From assembly GCA_046260155.1 (NCBI GenBank), contig JBJYXV010000023.1, positions 29,525 to 93,524 of the forward strand: a stretch of DNA of 64,000 nt. The letters run 5' to 3'. The notes under the pieces are model-generated. The model did no database searches. It saw only the letters and a program-made list of their open reading frames with translations, and had not been told where the DNA came from. Positions 34,663-42,962 of the stretch are shown here, one piece after another. Numbering within the stretch: position 1 is the first letter of the stretch; each line of letters starts with the position of its first letter. Source of the stretch: PFL25 sp046260155 (GTDB lineage: Bacteria > Chloroflexota > Anaerolineae > Anaerolineales > UBA4823). The position numbers and the translations under genes are program-made.

Positions 34663-34757
34663 CTTGTTTATTGACAGGGTGTTCTGGAAAGCCCACTGCA
34701 ATCCTTCTATGATATACTGCAATTCCTTCAGGACATCCTTTCATTGAAAAGATCAAA

Positions 34758-35960
34758 ATGGAATCAATTGAATATATTTCTCTTGCAGAAAAGTACGGCG
34801 CCCATAATTACCACCCCTTGGATGTTGTAATCAATCGGGGAGAAGGTGTCTGGGTTTACGATGTGGATGGCAATCGTTATTTAGACTGCCTAAGTGCTTA
34901 TTCAGCACTGAACCAGGGTCATGTACATCCAAAAATTCTCGAAGCATTGATCAAACAGGCACAGCGTGTAACCCTGACTTCGCGCGCCTTCAGGAATGAT
35001 CAACTGCCTTTACTTTACAAAGAGCTATCCGATCTCACCGGATATGAGATGTCTTTGATCATGAATTCGGGGGCTGAGGCTGTTGAAACAGCGATAAAAC
35101 TGGCTAGAAAATGGGCATACTCCATCAAAGGCATCCCCAATAACCAAGCTGAAATTATTACTATGGATGGGAATTTCCATGGTCGCACGATAACCATTAT
35201 TTCCTTTTCATCTGAACAGGCTTACAAAGCTGGCTTTGAACCATTCACACCGGGTTTTGTGGTTATCCCCTATGGAGATATTGAAACCTTGAATCAGGTG
35301 ATTAATCCCAATACCGCTGCAATCTTACTTGAACCTATCCAGGGAGAGGCTGGTGTCATCGTTCCCCCACAAGGTTATCTTCAACAGGTCAGAGAGATTT
35401 GCACACAGCATAATGTTTTGATGATCGCAGATGAGATCCAAACAGGTCTCGGCAGGACCGGACGGTTGTTCGCCTGCGATTACGAAGATGTTAAGCCCGA
35501 CATCATGGTGATCGGCAAAGCATTGTCCGGGGGGTTTTATCCGGTATCTGCAATCCTCTCCGACCATGAATTGATGGAGCTTTTCCAACCAGGAGATCAT
35601 GGCTCTACTTTTGGAGGAAATCCATTAGGGGCAGCAGTCGCGCGTGCTGCTCTCGATGTGATTACAAGTGAAAACCTCAGCCAGAATGCTGCAGAATTGG
35701 GTGAATATTTTTCAGATCACCTGGCTGAAATCCCTTCGCCCTATATTGAAGAAGTTCGAGGTAAAGGTTTGTTGATCGGAGTCCAGCTGAAACAATCTGC
35801 AGGAGGTGGACGGAGGTTCGCAGAAGCCCTTCAAAGACAGGGAATTTTGGTCAAGGAAACGCATGAAAATGTACTCCGTTTCGCACCCCCCTTGATTATT
35901 GATCGCAAGACGATTGACTGGGCTCTTGAAAAAATCTTTCCTGTACTGACCATGATCTAG
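34758..35960 (+). CDS. rocD: Ornithine--oxo-acid aminotransferase
   Basis: 400 residues, class III PLP enzyme of the expected length. Landmarks: AEKYGAHNYHPLDVVINRGEG at the N-terminus (typical of RocD), MNSGAEAVETAIKLARKW, NFHGRTITIISFS, LEPIQGEAGV, IADEIQTGLGRTGR, and the PLP Lys in IGKALSGG. It converts ornithine and 2-oxoglutarate to glutamate semialdehyde and glutamate, linking arginine and proline metabolism. The RocD-specific N-terminus makes acetylornithine aminotransferase less likely. It stands alone apart from a membrane protein four bases downstream. Confidence 0.92.
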   Translation: MESIEYISLAEKYGAHNYHPLDVVINRGEGVWVYDVDGNRYLDCLSAYSALNQGHVHPKILEALIKQAQRVTLTSRAFRNDQLPLLYKELSDLTGYEMSLIMNSGAEAVETAIKLARKWAYSIKGIPNNQAEIITMDGNFHGRTITIISFSSEQAYKAGFEPFTPGFVVIPYGDIETLNQVINPNTAAILLEPIQGEAGVIVPPQGYLQQVREICTQHNVLMIADEIQTGLGRTGRLFACDYEDVKPDIMVIGKALSGGFYPVSAILSDHELMELFQPGDHGSTFGGNPLGAAVARAALDVITSENLSQNAAELGEYFSDHLAEIPSPYIEEVRGKGLLIGVQLKQSAGGGRRFAEALQRQGILVKETHENVLRFAPPLIIDRKTIDWALEKIFPVLTMI

Positions 35961-35964
35961 ACCG

Positions 35965-36441
35965 GTGAATCATTCTGAGTCTGAAACAACTCAAATTAAT
36001 ACACGAAAGTCATACAGGCTTGCATTGGTACTCGCGATTCTCGCCGGGGTGAATTGTATCCTGGTGGTGTCCCTCTTTGCTTCTTATGAAACCGCGAACT
36101 TTACTGAAAGTTTTTGGATTCTCTGGCCATTCCCATTGATCTATTTTCTCGAGATTATTGGTTTGGGGTTATTAGGAGTGCTGGCAGTATCCAACCTCCG
36201 GGGAGAGAGTAAATCAACCTGGTCTGGAATACCATGGATCTGTGCTGGGATCCTTCTGGCATTCGTCATTTTAGGTTCATGGACAATCGGTTTTTTTCTG
36301 ATTCCAGCAATGGTCTTATATCTGGTGATTGGGATAATCTCAGATAAACGAATCCAGGGTGATATCCCCCGCCATCTCATTTACTTCATTGCGGCTGGGA
36401 TAGGACAGGCGTTACTCGTATTCTTGACTCTGTTCGGTTGA
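35965..36441 (+). CDS. Small integral membrane protein of unknown function
   Basis: 158 residues from the GTG at 35965, four bases after the rocD stop. Five predicted helices, for example LALVLAILAGVNCILVVSLF, ILWPFPLIYFLEIIGLGLLG and ICAGILLAFVILGSWTIGFF. A short polar N-terminus (NHSESETTQINTRKSY). No family signature was recognised. It is probably co-transcribed with rocD and convergent with the diguanylate cyclase. Confidence 0.65.
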   Translation: MNHSESETTQINTRKSYRLALVLAILAGVNCILVVSLFASYETANFTESFWILWPFPLIYFLEIIGLGLLGVLAVSNLRGESKSTWSGIPWICAGILLAFVILGSWTIGFFLIPAMVLYLVIGIISDKRIQGDIPRHLIYFIAAGIGQALLVFLTLFG

Positions 36442-36475
36442 CGATCATTTCGTGTCATTTCGAGCATAACAATTC

Positions 36476-39373
36476 TCAGCTAAGTATTGATGATGATACA
36501 ACTTTATTGCGCCCTGTTTCCTTTGCCTGGTACAAAGCTCTGTCTGCAGCTTGGACCAAATCATTCAAGTCATTCATCGTTGTATCCATTTGAGCAACAC
36601 CCTGGCTGATAGTAATCCTGATTTCTCCCATGCTGGTCAAGACCACATTTTCTGCAATCAGGTCCTGTAATCTGTTCGCTGTTTTTCGCGCACTGTCTTG
36701 ATTGCTCCCGGGTAATAGAAGGACAAATTCTTCGCCGCCAACACGCCCCACGACATCCAGCTCCCGGGTATTCTCTTGAAGGCAATTCGCAAATGATTGT
36801 AAGACCTGGTCTCCGATGGCATGACTGTAACGATCATTAACTTTTTTGAAATGGTCAATATCGATAACAATCGCAGACAGCGGGAGATTATATCGCCTTG
36901 TCCGCTCAATCTCCAGACGTCCAATTTCAAATAAACCTCTCCGGTTGTACAATCCGGTTAACTCATCGGTGATAGCGATCTGCTGGATTCTCTCCAACAA
37001 ATGTGCGTTCTCAAAAGCGACTGCAATTTGACTGGCAAATAAGGAAAAGGCGGGTAGATCCTGTTCGTCGATTTCATCCCCCCAGATCATCAAGCACCCA
37101 ATTACTTTCTTACCAGGCATTAGAGGCAACAGAAAACCTCTCTTATCCGCGAAGTCGGAAGTCTCGTGATCAAAATCTTGCTTCCCGAGTTGATCGAGAA
37201 CTGGAAAAATTGAACCAAACATTTGGTCAATATCTTCAAAGAAGATGTTGTTCTTCCGATGAATAACTTCATTATAGTAATAAAAGTCATCCGATGATAA
37301 GCGCGGCCCAATAGAGGCTAGCAGGGTTGCTGTGGACTCCGAGAAATATTCATGGACATCATTGGAAGTGTGATGGATTTTTAATTGATCTCTTTCATTG
37401 GATTGCAGCATAACCATGCTCTGCAATCCCAATTCAGCTAATGCCTCGCCTAAAATATCAATCATGCGATCAAGGTTATTTACCGCTTCAACCCGTGTAG
37501 CAGCTTTGCTTAAAGCAGTGATGATTGAAATTGCCCGGGCAAGTTCCTCAGTTCTTTCTTTCTCAGATTCAAACAGTTTTGCTTTATAAATCGCCAGGGC
37601 GATAATTCTGGCGACTTGCTCACTCAACGATATCTCTTCTTCCAAAAATTGGTGAGCATCATCATAAGAGATAATCACCGCCCCCAATTTTTTACCGTCA
37701 GCAATCAAAGGTAAAGCCAGTGTTGATTTTGCCGTACAATCTTCGGATTTTCCAGCGTGCTCATCAATTGGAAAATCATCATAATCCAGGACCATGGACT
37801 GGCCTTTTTCGAGCACCATCGATGTGATCGTTTTCTTGTTTGGCAGAACTTCGATTTCAGTATACCGATCCCTCAAAGGTCCAAACGCTGCACCAGGCGT
37901 GACTTTATTGAGTTTGTCGTCCCATAAAGTAATAAAGGCACTATCAGAGGAAAGCAGCTCTCCAAGCCGATCTGCGAGTACTTGGATCATGCCTTCAACG
38001 TCTGGTGCCATGATAGTTGTCTGGGTGATTGCATTAATTAATGTTGTCTGTCTCGCATGTTCAAGAATTTCTCCATACATACGAGCGTTTTCGATAGCCA
38101 ATCCAGCTTGATCGGCAAATGCCTGAAGCCACTCAGATTTCGCATCGGTGAAGAACCCCACGCTTGCGCTATTAAGATTTAAAAATCCAATAATTTTATC
38201 TTTGACCCTGATCGGTGCACCGGCATAGGAACGCATCCATTCAGAATGAGGCAATTTCACCCATAAATCACTATCACTGGTATTGGGGATAGCAAGTGGT
38301 TTCCCGGTTTTGTTCATTTGACTCAAAGTGGGAATATCCTCAACTAAGAACCTGCTCGACTTGCGAACCTCCTCTTCCCAATCTGAGATATATCCTTTAC
38401 TTCGAGCAATTCTTGCCGCACCTTTATCAACCAACATGATATTCGCAGCATCATGCGGCACAACGTGGTCTAAATTAACCAAAATACGGTCTAGCACTTC
38501 TTCAAATTCCAGGGTACCTGAAAGAGCAGCAGCTGAATCACGCAAAGCTTCTGCAAGCATTCGCTGCTCTTTTTCAGCTTCTTCCATTAACTTGCGTTCA
38601 GTGATATCCTCCAAACTGCCTTCATAACAGACGATCTCGCCAGCATCATTTACAATTGCGCGCACATTATCCCGGACCCATATAATTTCTCCATCCCGCC
38701 GGTATAATCTTAATTCGTAATCACGAACTAGGCCCTCTTCCAGCAGTAGATTTTCTTCATTCTTCCGATCTATAGGATCAACATATATTTCATCATCAAT
38801 CGTCACAAATGATAATGTCGCAAAATCCGGGTATCCCAACATCTCCACCAGCGCGGAGCTTGCTTCTAAGATTTTCCCATCCGGCGTGGTTCTATACAGC
38901 CCAATGGGAATGCGGTAAACCAAATTCCGGTATCCGTCCCGGCTGTTAATTAGACGGTTTTCTTCAGATTTTTGGGTGATGACCTGGTTGTAAAGTTTTC
39001 GTACAGAACCTTTTTGTTCGCTGATCAAAGCAGCGACAATTACCAGCACAGATATGTAGACGATATTTGTAAATCCGATCATTTCGGTAATTTGATTTCC
39101 ATAATGCACATACATAGCAAGTGCTAAAACAAGAAAGGAACTCAAATTAGCGACGATATACCCCCAAAAACCGAAGAGGAAGATAAAACCAATAATTGGC
39201 AGAATAGCAATGGTAAGTGCAATCCTGCCCAGGTATCCAGTCAGCAACCAAGCAATACAACCGTAAATAAATACAATTAATACCCCCAGCAGAAATTTAT
39301 TCCGGTTTGATAACTTTGTTCCTACCAGATAATTGAGATATTTCTGGTCAGTCTCTGCTTGTTCAAGCGTCAT
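36476..39373 (-). CDS. Membrane sensor diguanylate cyclase (TM, PAS, GAF repeats, GGDEF)
   Basis: 965 residues. About four to five N-terminal helices (30-125), a PAS/PAC domain (about 165-265; IPIGLYRTTPDG to GSLEDITERK), then three GAF domains (about 290-440, 450-610, 630-800). The C-terminal GGDEF domain has DELTGLYNRRGLF, DIDHFKKVNDRY and the active site GGEEF at 879-883. An allosteric I-site RxxD (R870-E-L-D873) sits five residues before it. It should make cyclic di-GMP in response to a small ligand or redox signal and be feedback-inhibited. No EAL domain is present. Transcribed alone. Confidence 0.93.
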   Translation of the reverse strand: MTLEQAETDQKYLNYLVGTKLSNRNKFLLGVLIVFIYGCIAWLLTGYLGRIALTIAILPIIGFIFLFGFWGYIVANLSSFLVLALAMYVHYGNQITEMIGFTNIVYISVLVIVAALISEQKGSVRKLYNQVITQKSEENRLINSRDGYRNLVYRIPIGLYRTTPDGKILEASSALVEMLGYPDFATLSFVTIDDEIYVDPIDRKNEENLLLEEGLVRDYELRLYRRDGEIIWVRDNVRAIVNDAGEIVCYEGSLEDITERKLMEEAEKEQRMLAEALRDSAAALSGTLEFEEVLDRILVNLDHVVPHDAANIMLVDKGAARIARSKGYISDWEEEVRKSSRFLVEDIPTLSQMNKTGKPLAIPNTSDSDLWVKLPHSEWMRSYAGAPIRVKDKIIGFLNLNSASVGFFTDAKSEWLQAFADQAGLAIENARMYGEILEHARQTTLINAITQTTIMAPDVEGMIQVLADRLGELLSSDSAFITLWDDKLNKVTPGAAFGPLRDRYTEIEVLPNKKTITSMVLEKGQSMVLDYDDFPIDEHAGKSEDCTAKSTLALPLIADGKKLGAVIISYDDAHQFLEEEISLSEQVARIIALAIYKAKLFESEKERTEELARAISIITALSKAATRVEAVNNLDRMIDILGEALAELGLQSMVMLQSNERDQLKIHHTSNDVHEYFSESTATLLASIGPRLSSDDFYYYNEVIHRKNNIFFEDIDQMFGSIFPVLDQLGKQDFDHETSDFADKRGFLLPLMPGKKVIGCLMIWGDEIDEQDLPAFSLFASQIAVAFENAHLLERIQQIAITDELTGLYNRRGLFEIGRLEIERTRRYNLPLSAIVIDIDHFKKVNDRYSHAIGDQVLQSFANCLQENTRELDVVGRVGGEEFVLLLPGSNQDSARKTANRLQDLIAENVVLTSMGEIRITISQGVAQMDTTMNDLNDLVQAADRALYQAKETGRNKVVSSSILS

Positions 39374-39473
39374 GATTATTGATTAAATTCCGCCTATCTC
39401 TTCCAAGTCACCCAATTTATCGCAAACCATATTTCAATATTCTTCGAATTATTCACTAATTGCGCAATAAATA

Positions 39474-39504
39474 TTTACATAGAAATTTTACCCAAACATA
39501 TAGT
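39474..39504 (+). promoter_or_regulatory. Weak promoter before the microgene
   Basis: TTTACA (39474-39479) and TATAGT (39499-39504) are 19 bases apart, a little wide. They lie about 40 bases before the candidate microgene. Confidence 0.3.
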
Positions 39505-39542
39505 GATTTTTATTGTCATTTCTGAAAGGGAGGAAAAATAGA

Positions 39543-39596
39543 ATGCTTAAATCAATTGTGATTATTTCTTGCAAAGAATTTGAAATTGTGGGATAA
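39543..39596 (+). CDS. Candidate 17-residue microprotein
   Basis: ATG at 39543 preceded nine bases upstream by AAGGGAGG, one of the best ribosome sites in the window. It encodes MLKSIVIISCKEFEIVG and stops with TAA, eight bases before a very strong terminator. Mildly hydrophobic N-half with one Cys. The size rules out homology-based support; the case rests on the ribosome site and the compact promoter-ORF-terminator layout. Confidence 0.4.
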   Translation: MLKSIVIISCKEFEIVG

Positions 39597-39604
39597 TAAT
39601 TTCA

Positions 39605-39653
39605 CCCAACCTGCCTGGTTGTCCCCCCCAACTAGGCAGGTTGGGCTTTTTTT
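39605..39653 (+). terminator. Very strong terminator after the microgene
   Basis: CCCAACCTGCCT (39605-39616) and AGGCAGGTTGGG (39634-39645) form a perfect 12-pair stem around a C-rich 17-base loop, followed by CTTTTTTT. Confidence 0.85.
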
Positions 39654-39677
39654 ACACCCCAAATAGGAAAACAAACA

Positions 39678-39707
39678 GGGCGGGTCCCACCCAACTAGCC
39701 CCCGCCC
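39678..39707 (-). terminator. GC-rich hairpin, possible terminator of the EEP gene
   Basis: GGGCGGG and CCCGCCC form a seven-pair stem. On the minus strand it is followed by TGTTTGTTTTCC, T-rich but interrupted. It is about 270 bases past the stop of the gene at 39976. Confidence 0.4.
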
Positions 39708-39840
39708 CTGGAATATCAGAATTGAGATTCAATAATAGATAACGTCCGACTCCGCAGATTGTTACAGATTGGTAGAATTATTCCTAAGCTGGGATCTCGA
39801 TTCCGGAAGACCCAAACCGATCCTGCCTCTCCCAATAACA

Positions 39841-39868
39841 ATTCCCGGCGCCAACATGCACCGGGAAT
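39841..39868. repeat. Inverted repeat downstream of the EEP gene
   Basis: ATTCCCGG and CCGGGAAT with a 12-base loop. There is no clear T-run on either strand. It could stabilise a 3' end. Confidence 0.35.
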
Positions 39869-39975
39869 ATTTATAAAGTAAAGAAAACGCTTCCCATGCT
39901 AAACCTATCAAATGGAATAACCTGCCTGCAAACCTCCTTGCGTTTCCGGTTTAGATTATGCATGCAAAGCGGGTA

Positions 39976-40965
39976 TTAAATCCCGGTTGGACCGAAGGAG
40001 GTCTTGATCAACACCGGTTTATGGTCGGATAGCGGGCAACTCTGTTCTTCAATATGACGTGCCTCATCCACTCTCCATGAAAAATATCCTTTGCGTAGAA
40101 AAAGATAATCCAATCTGGCACGCCGTAGCACCGTCCCCCAGGGCCACCGCAGCTCATGGGAATAACCATTATCATGGGGATTGAGAGTTCGGTATGAATC
40201 ATGCCATTCTGATTTGGCTGATTGAATTTGCTTTGATCGTTCCTGGGTATTAAAATCACCACCAATAACCGCAGGCGTATCCCCTGATTCTTTTTCAACC
40301 CAATTTCTTAATCTCGATAACTGTTTTTCATTCTGTTTATTTAGAATCCCAAGATGTACTGAAAATACAAAAAAATCTTTCCCTGTTGTTTCAATCCGGG
40401 TTCCAAGTGCCATCCTGCGAGAAAATGGGTTGTTTTGATCGCTCAACTGTGCGAGTCGATGATCCCTGATCGGGAAACGACTATAGATCGCTAAACCTTC
40501 TTCGAAACCAATTCCCTGGGCGTTTCCATTTGATCTGGCGTATATGTATGCCATGCCTAATTTTTCGCTGAGCCATTTATCTGCTTCGAATCGATCCGTT
40601 CGTATTAATTCTTGAAGCAGGAGAATATCAACCCCTTCTTCCTTGATTAATTCTGCAAAACATTCCAGTCGATCTCTTAATCTGCGGGTTCGAGGCCAAT
40701 CATGCCAGAGGTTCGCGGACATAATGGTTATTTGCTGGGGTTCGCATCCGACCAACTCAACGGTCGGATGCGCAATTACGGAAACATTGCCAGACGGCCT
40801 TACAACGGAAACAACACTCTTGATGATCGATCTGAGACGTTTGAACTTAACAGATCTAAGTATTTGTTCCCCTAATTTCTTTATTCGCTTATAAGCAACG
40901 AGTGATCGTGAATTTGGATAGGATACTTTTAAAAATATTTGAGATTGTAAAGACAATGAATACAC
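39976..40965 (-). CDS. Endonuclease/exonuclease/phosphatase (EEP) family hydrolase
   Basis: Up to 329 residues. EEP motifs in order: IMSANLWHD (Asn), LLLQELIR (Glu metal ligand), FSVHLGILN (His), GGDFNTQER (Asp-x-Asn), RLDYLFLRKG, and SDHKPVLIK at the end. The family includes phospholipases, nucleases and phosphatases; the order and length fit membrane-lipid or phosphodiester enzymes, and the next gene upstream is a phospholipid synthase. The first about 70 residues (basic, low conservation) and the GTG start are uncertain. No signal peptide is evident. Confidence 0.83.
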   Translation of the reverse strand: MYSLSLQSQIFLKVSYPNSRSLVAYKRIKKLGEQILRSVKFKRLRSIIKSVVSVVRPSGNVSVIAHPTVELVGCEPQQITIMSANLWHDWPRTRRLRDRLECFAELIKEEGVDILLLQELIRTDRFEADKWLSEKLGMAYIYARSNGNAQGIGFEEGLAIYSRFPIRDHRLAQLSDQNNPFSRRMALGTRIETTGKDFFVFSVHLGILNKQNEKQLSRLRNWVEKESGDTPAVIGGDFNTQERSKQIQSAKSEWHDSYRTLNPHDNGYSHELRWPWGTVLRRARLDYLFLRKGYFSWRVDEARHIEEQSCPLSDHKPVLIKTSFGPTGI

Positions 40966-41037
40966 CTCTAATGCACTCCCCCACCCGGTATTAATTAGTT
41001 AGGCAAAGGAAAATTATAAATTTGGGTTCGGATTATA

Positions 41038-41592
41038 TCACCTGTCATTATCTAGATTTCGATAATTAATCAAAAACTCACGCATCCCATCAATGAATCC
41101 GGGTACGATTACTTTGGGAAACTGAGGCCAGGTGATGATTACCGCAATGACGATCCATGCTAATATCCACACCCCCATATTTGGTAATTCAATAAGTGAA
41201 ATTAAAATGAAATAAGCATAAATTGGTGCCTGGCTCAGCATTCCAAGCACCCTGACATTTCTCCAGCGCCAGAAGATAAAAGTCCACAAAATTATGTAGA
41301 AACTTGCAAACCATATGTTGAGATAACCGGCTGTAACCAGATAAACCAGGAGACCACATGAAACTGCCATGTCAATCTCCAGGTCATGGGTCCCGATCCA
41401 GGATTGATAATTTTTCCTACTTCGACGAGCTATTTTTCCATCAATTGCATCCCCCGTCCAGGCCACGATCATAATGATTACAGCTGTTTGGAGGCCTTCA
41501 CCTCCTTCTGTTATTCCCAACCAAACAAGTCCAAAACCCAGCATTCCCCGGAATAAGGTCACAAAATCGGCGATCAGCTTTGCATTAAACAT
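41038..41592 (-). CDS. CDP-alcohol phosphatidyltransferase family protein
   Basis: 184 residues, about six helices. The CDP-alcohol motif reads D-AI-DGKIAR, then RSRKNYQSWIGTHDLEID. Compared with the standard DG(x2)AR(x8)G(x3)D(x3)D, the spacing is one residue longer and Ile takes the place of the motif Gly, while the last two Asp are kept. Such enzymes make phospholipid head groups (PgsA, PssA-like) from CDP-diacylglycerol; the substrate is unclear. It is divergent from the M29 aminopeptidase gene and lies upstream of the EEP gene on the same strand. Confidence 0.8.
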   Translation of the reverse strand: MFNAKLIADFVTLFRGMLGFGLVWLGITEGGEGLQTAVIIMIVAWTGDAIDGKIARRSRKNYQSWIGTHDLEIDMAVSCGLLVYLVTAGYLNIWFASFYIILWTFIFWRWRNVRVLGMLSQAPIYAYFILISLIELPNMGVWILAWIVIAVIITWPQFPKVIVPGFIDGMREFLINYRNLDNDR

Positions 41593-41723
41593 TGTAGACC
41601 TCGCATACTTTGGAGGTACAAATGCACCTGAATCAAATTCAGCCCATGTCTCTCTTCATTATATAATAGAAATAACAATAATCAATCAGATCAACAGCTC
41701 GAAGATAAAAGAGGTACAAGATT

Positions 41724-42824
41724 ATGGCAGATCAGCGATTAGAAAAACTGGCTGAAATATTAATTCATTATTCACTAGAAATTAAACCTGGTGATCAATT
41801 AGAAATAAGATCAAATCCCCTTGCCCAGGAATTGGCTTTACTTGCATACAAGGAAGCAGTTCAATCCGGGGCTCATGTCCTGAATACCATGAGTCTCCAG
41901 GATGGTGAAGAATTATTTTATAAATATGCGACTAATGACCAGTTAGATTATGTTTCACCAGTGAGAAAAATGATCACCGAAACGTTTGATGCCATCCTGG
42001 TGATTGGTGCTGAATACAACACCAGGTCTCTCTCTGCAATTGATCCACAGAGGATCTCACGCCACCGGAAGGCGTATTCAGAATTGACGAAGACTTATTT
42101 AACACGCTCGGCAAATCTTGAATTACGTTGGTGCTACACCGAATTCCCAACCTATGCAAGCGCTCAAGAAGCTGATATGAGCCTGAGCGATTACCAGGAG
42201 TTTGTTTATCAAGCAGGATACCTTAATGAGCCGGACCCCGTATCTCTCTGGCGGAAAGAAGGCGAAAGACAAAAAGAATTAATTGGTTGGCTGATGGGGA
42301 AGGAGATTGTCGAACTCAAGGGGAAAAATGTGGACATGAGTTTTTCAATTAAGGATCGCAAATTCAAGGAAGCTGACGGAAAATACAATTTCCCAGACGG
42401 AGAAATCTTCACGGGACCTGTTGAAAATTCTGCAAATGGCTGGATCCGGTTCAGTTACCCGGCAATTTTCCAGGGACAGGAAGTTATTGATGTTGAATTG
42501 TGGTTTGAAAATGGTCAGGTGGTTAAGGAAAGTGCTTCAAAAGGCCAAGAGCTATTAACTTCCTCGTTAAATACTGATCCGGGAGCCCGTTTCATTGGTG
42601 AATGGGGAATAGGTACCAATTATGGGATAAAAAACTTCACGAAAAATATTTTATTTGATGAAAAAATTGGCGGTACGATCCACCTGGCTTTAGGGAGCGG
42701 ATACCCTGAAACTGGGAGTAAAAATGAATCTGCAATCCATTGGGATATGCTATGTGATATGGCAGACAGCGAAATAAATATTGATGGCAAGAATTTCTAT
42801 AAGGATGGGAAATTTTCCGTTTAA
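41724..42824 (+). CDS. M29 family aminopeptidase
   Basis: 366 residues, full length for the thermophilic aminopeptidase (AmpS/T) family. Conserved parts: LIHYSLEIKPGDQLEI at the N-terminus, LRWCYTEFPTYASAQEADMS, then the metal-binding C-terminal domain with FPDGEIFTGPVE, FIGEWGIGTN, and IGGTIHLALGSGYPETG followed by IHWDML. These supply the Glu, Glu, His and Asp ligands of the two-metal site. A cytoplasmic broad-specificity aminopeptidase. GAGG before the ATG and a TATAAT near 41662 support an independent unit. Confidence 0.92.
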   Translation: MADQRLEKLAEILIHYSLEIKPGDQLEIRSNPLAQELALLAYKEAVQSGAHVLNTMSLQDGEELFYKYATNDQLDYVSPVRKMITETFDAILVIGAEYNTRSLSAIDPQRISRHRKAYSELTKTYLTRSANLELRWCYTEFPTYASAQEADMSLSDYQEFVYQAGYLNEPDPVSLWRKEGERQKELIGWLMGKEIVELKGKNVDMSFSIKDRKFKEADGKYNFPDGEIFTGPVENSANGWIRFSYPAIFQGQEVIDVELWFENGQVVKESASKGQELLTSSLNTDPGARFIGEWGIGTNYGIKNFTKNILFDEKIGGTIHLALGSGYPETGSKNESAIHWDMLCDMADSEINIDGKNFYKDGKFSV

Positions 42825-42962
42825 CAGTTTGTTTCTCATTGCGCGCATGAAATTTCGCTGATGAATAGAGTAGTGAGGTAAAATTCAACAAAGCCTTCTG
42901 TTCGGCTGGTTGAAAGATAACGACAAGATTCTTCCCGGCGCTGAAATCCTTTTGGATTTTGT

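Larger units (their letters stand above)
39374..39975. other. Intergenic stretch with a possible microgene and several hairpins
   Basis: About 600 bases between two minus-strand genes. It holds the candidate microgene unit (39474-39653) on the plus strand, a GGGCGGG/CCCGCCC inverted repeat at 39678-39707 and an ATTCCCGG/CCGGGAAT repeat at 39841-39868. The remainder shows no coding frame. Confidence 0.5.
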
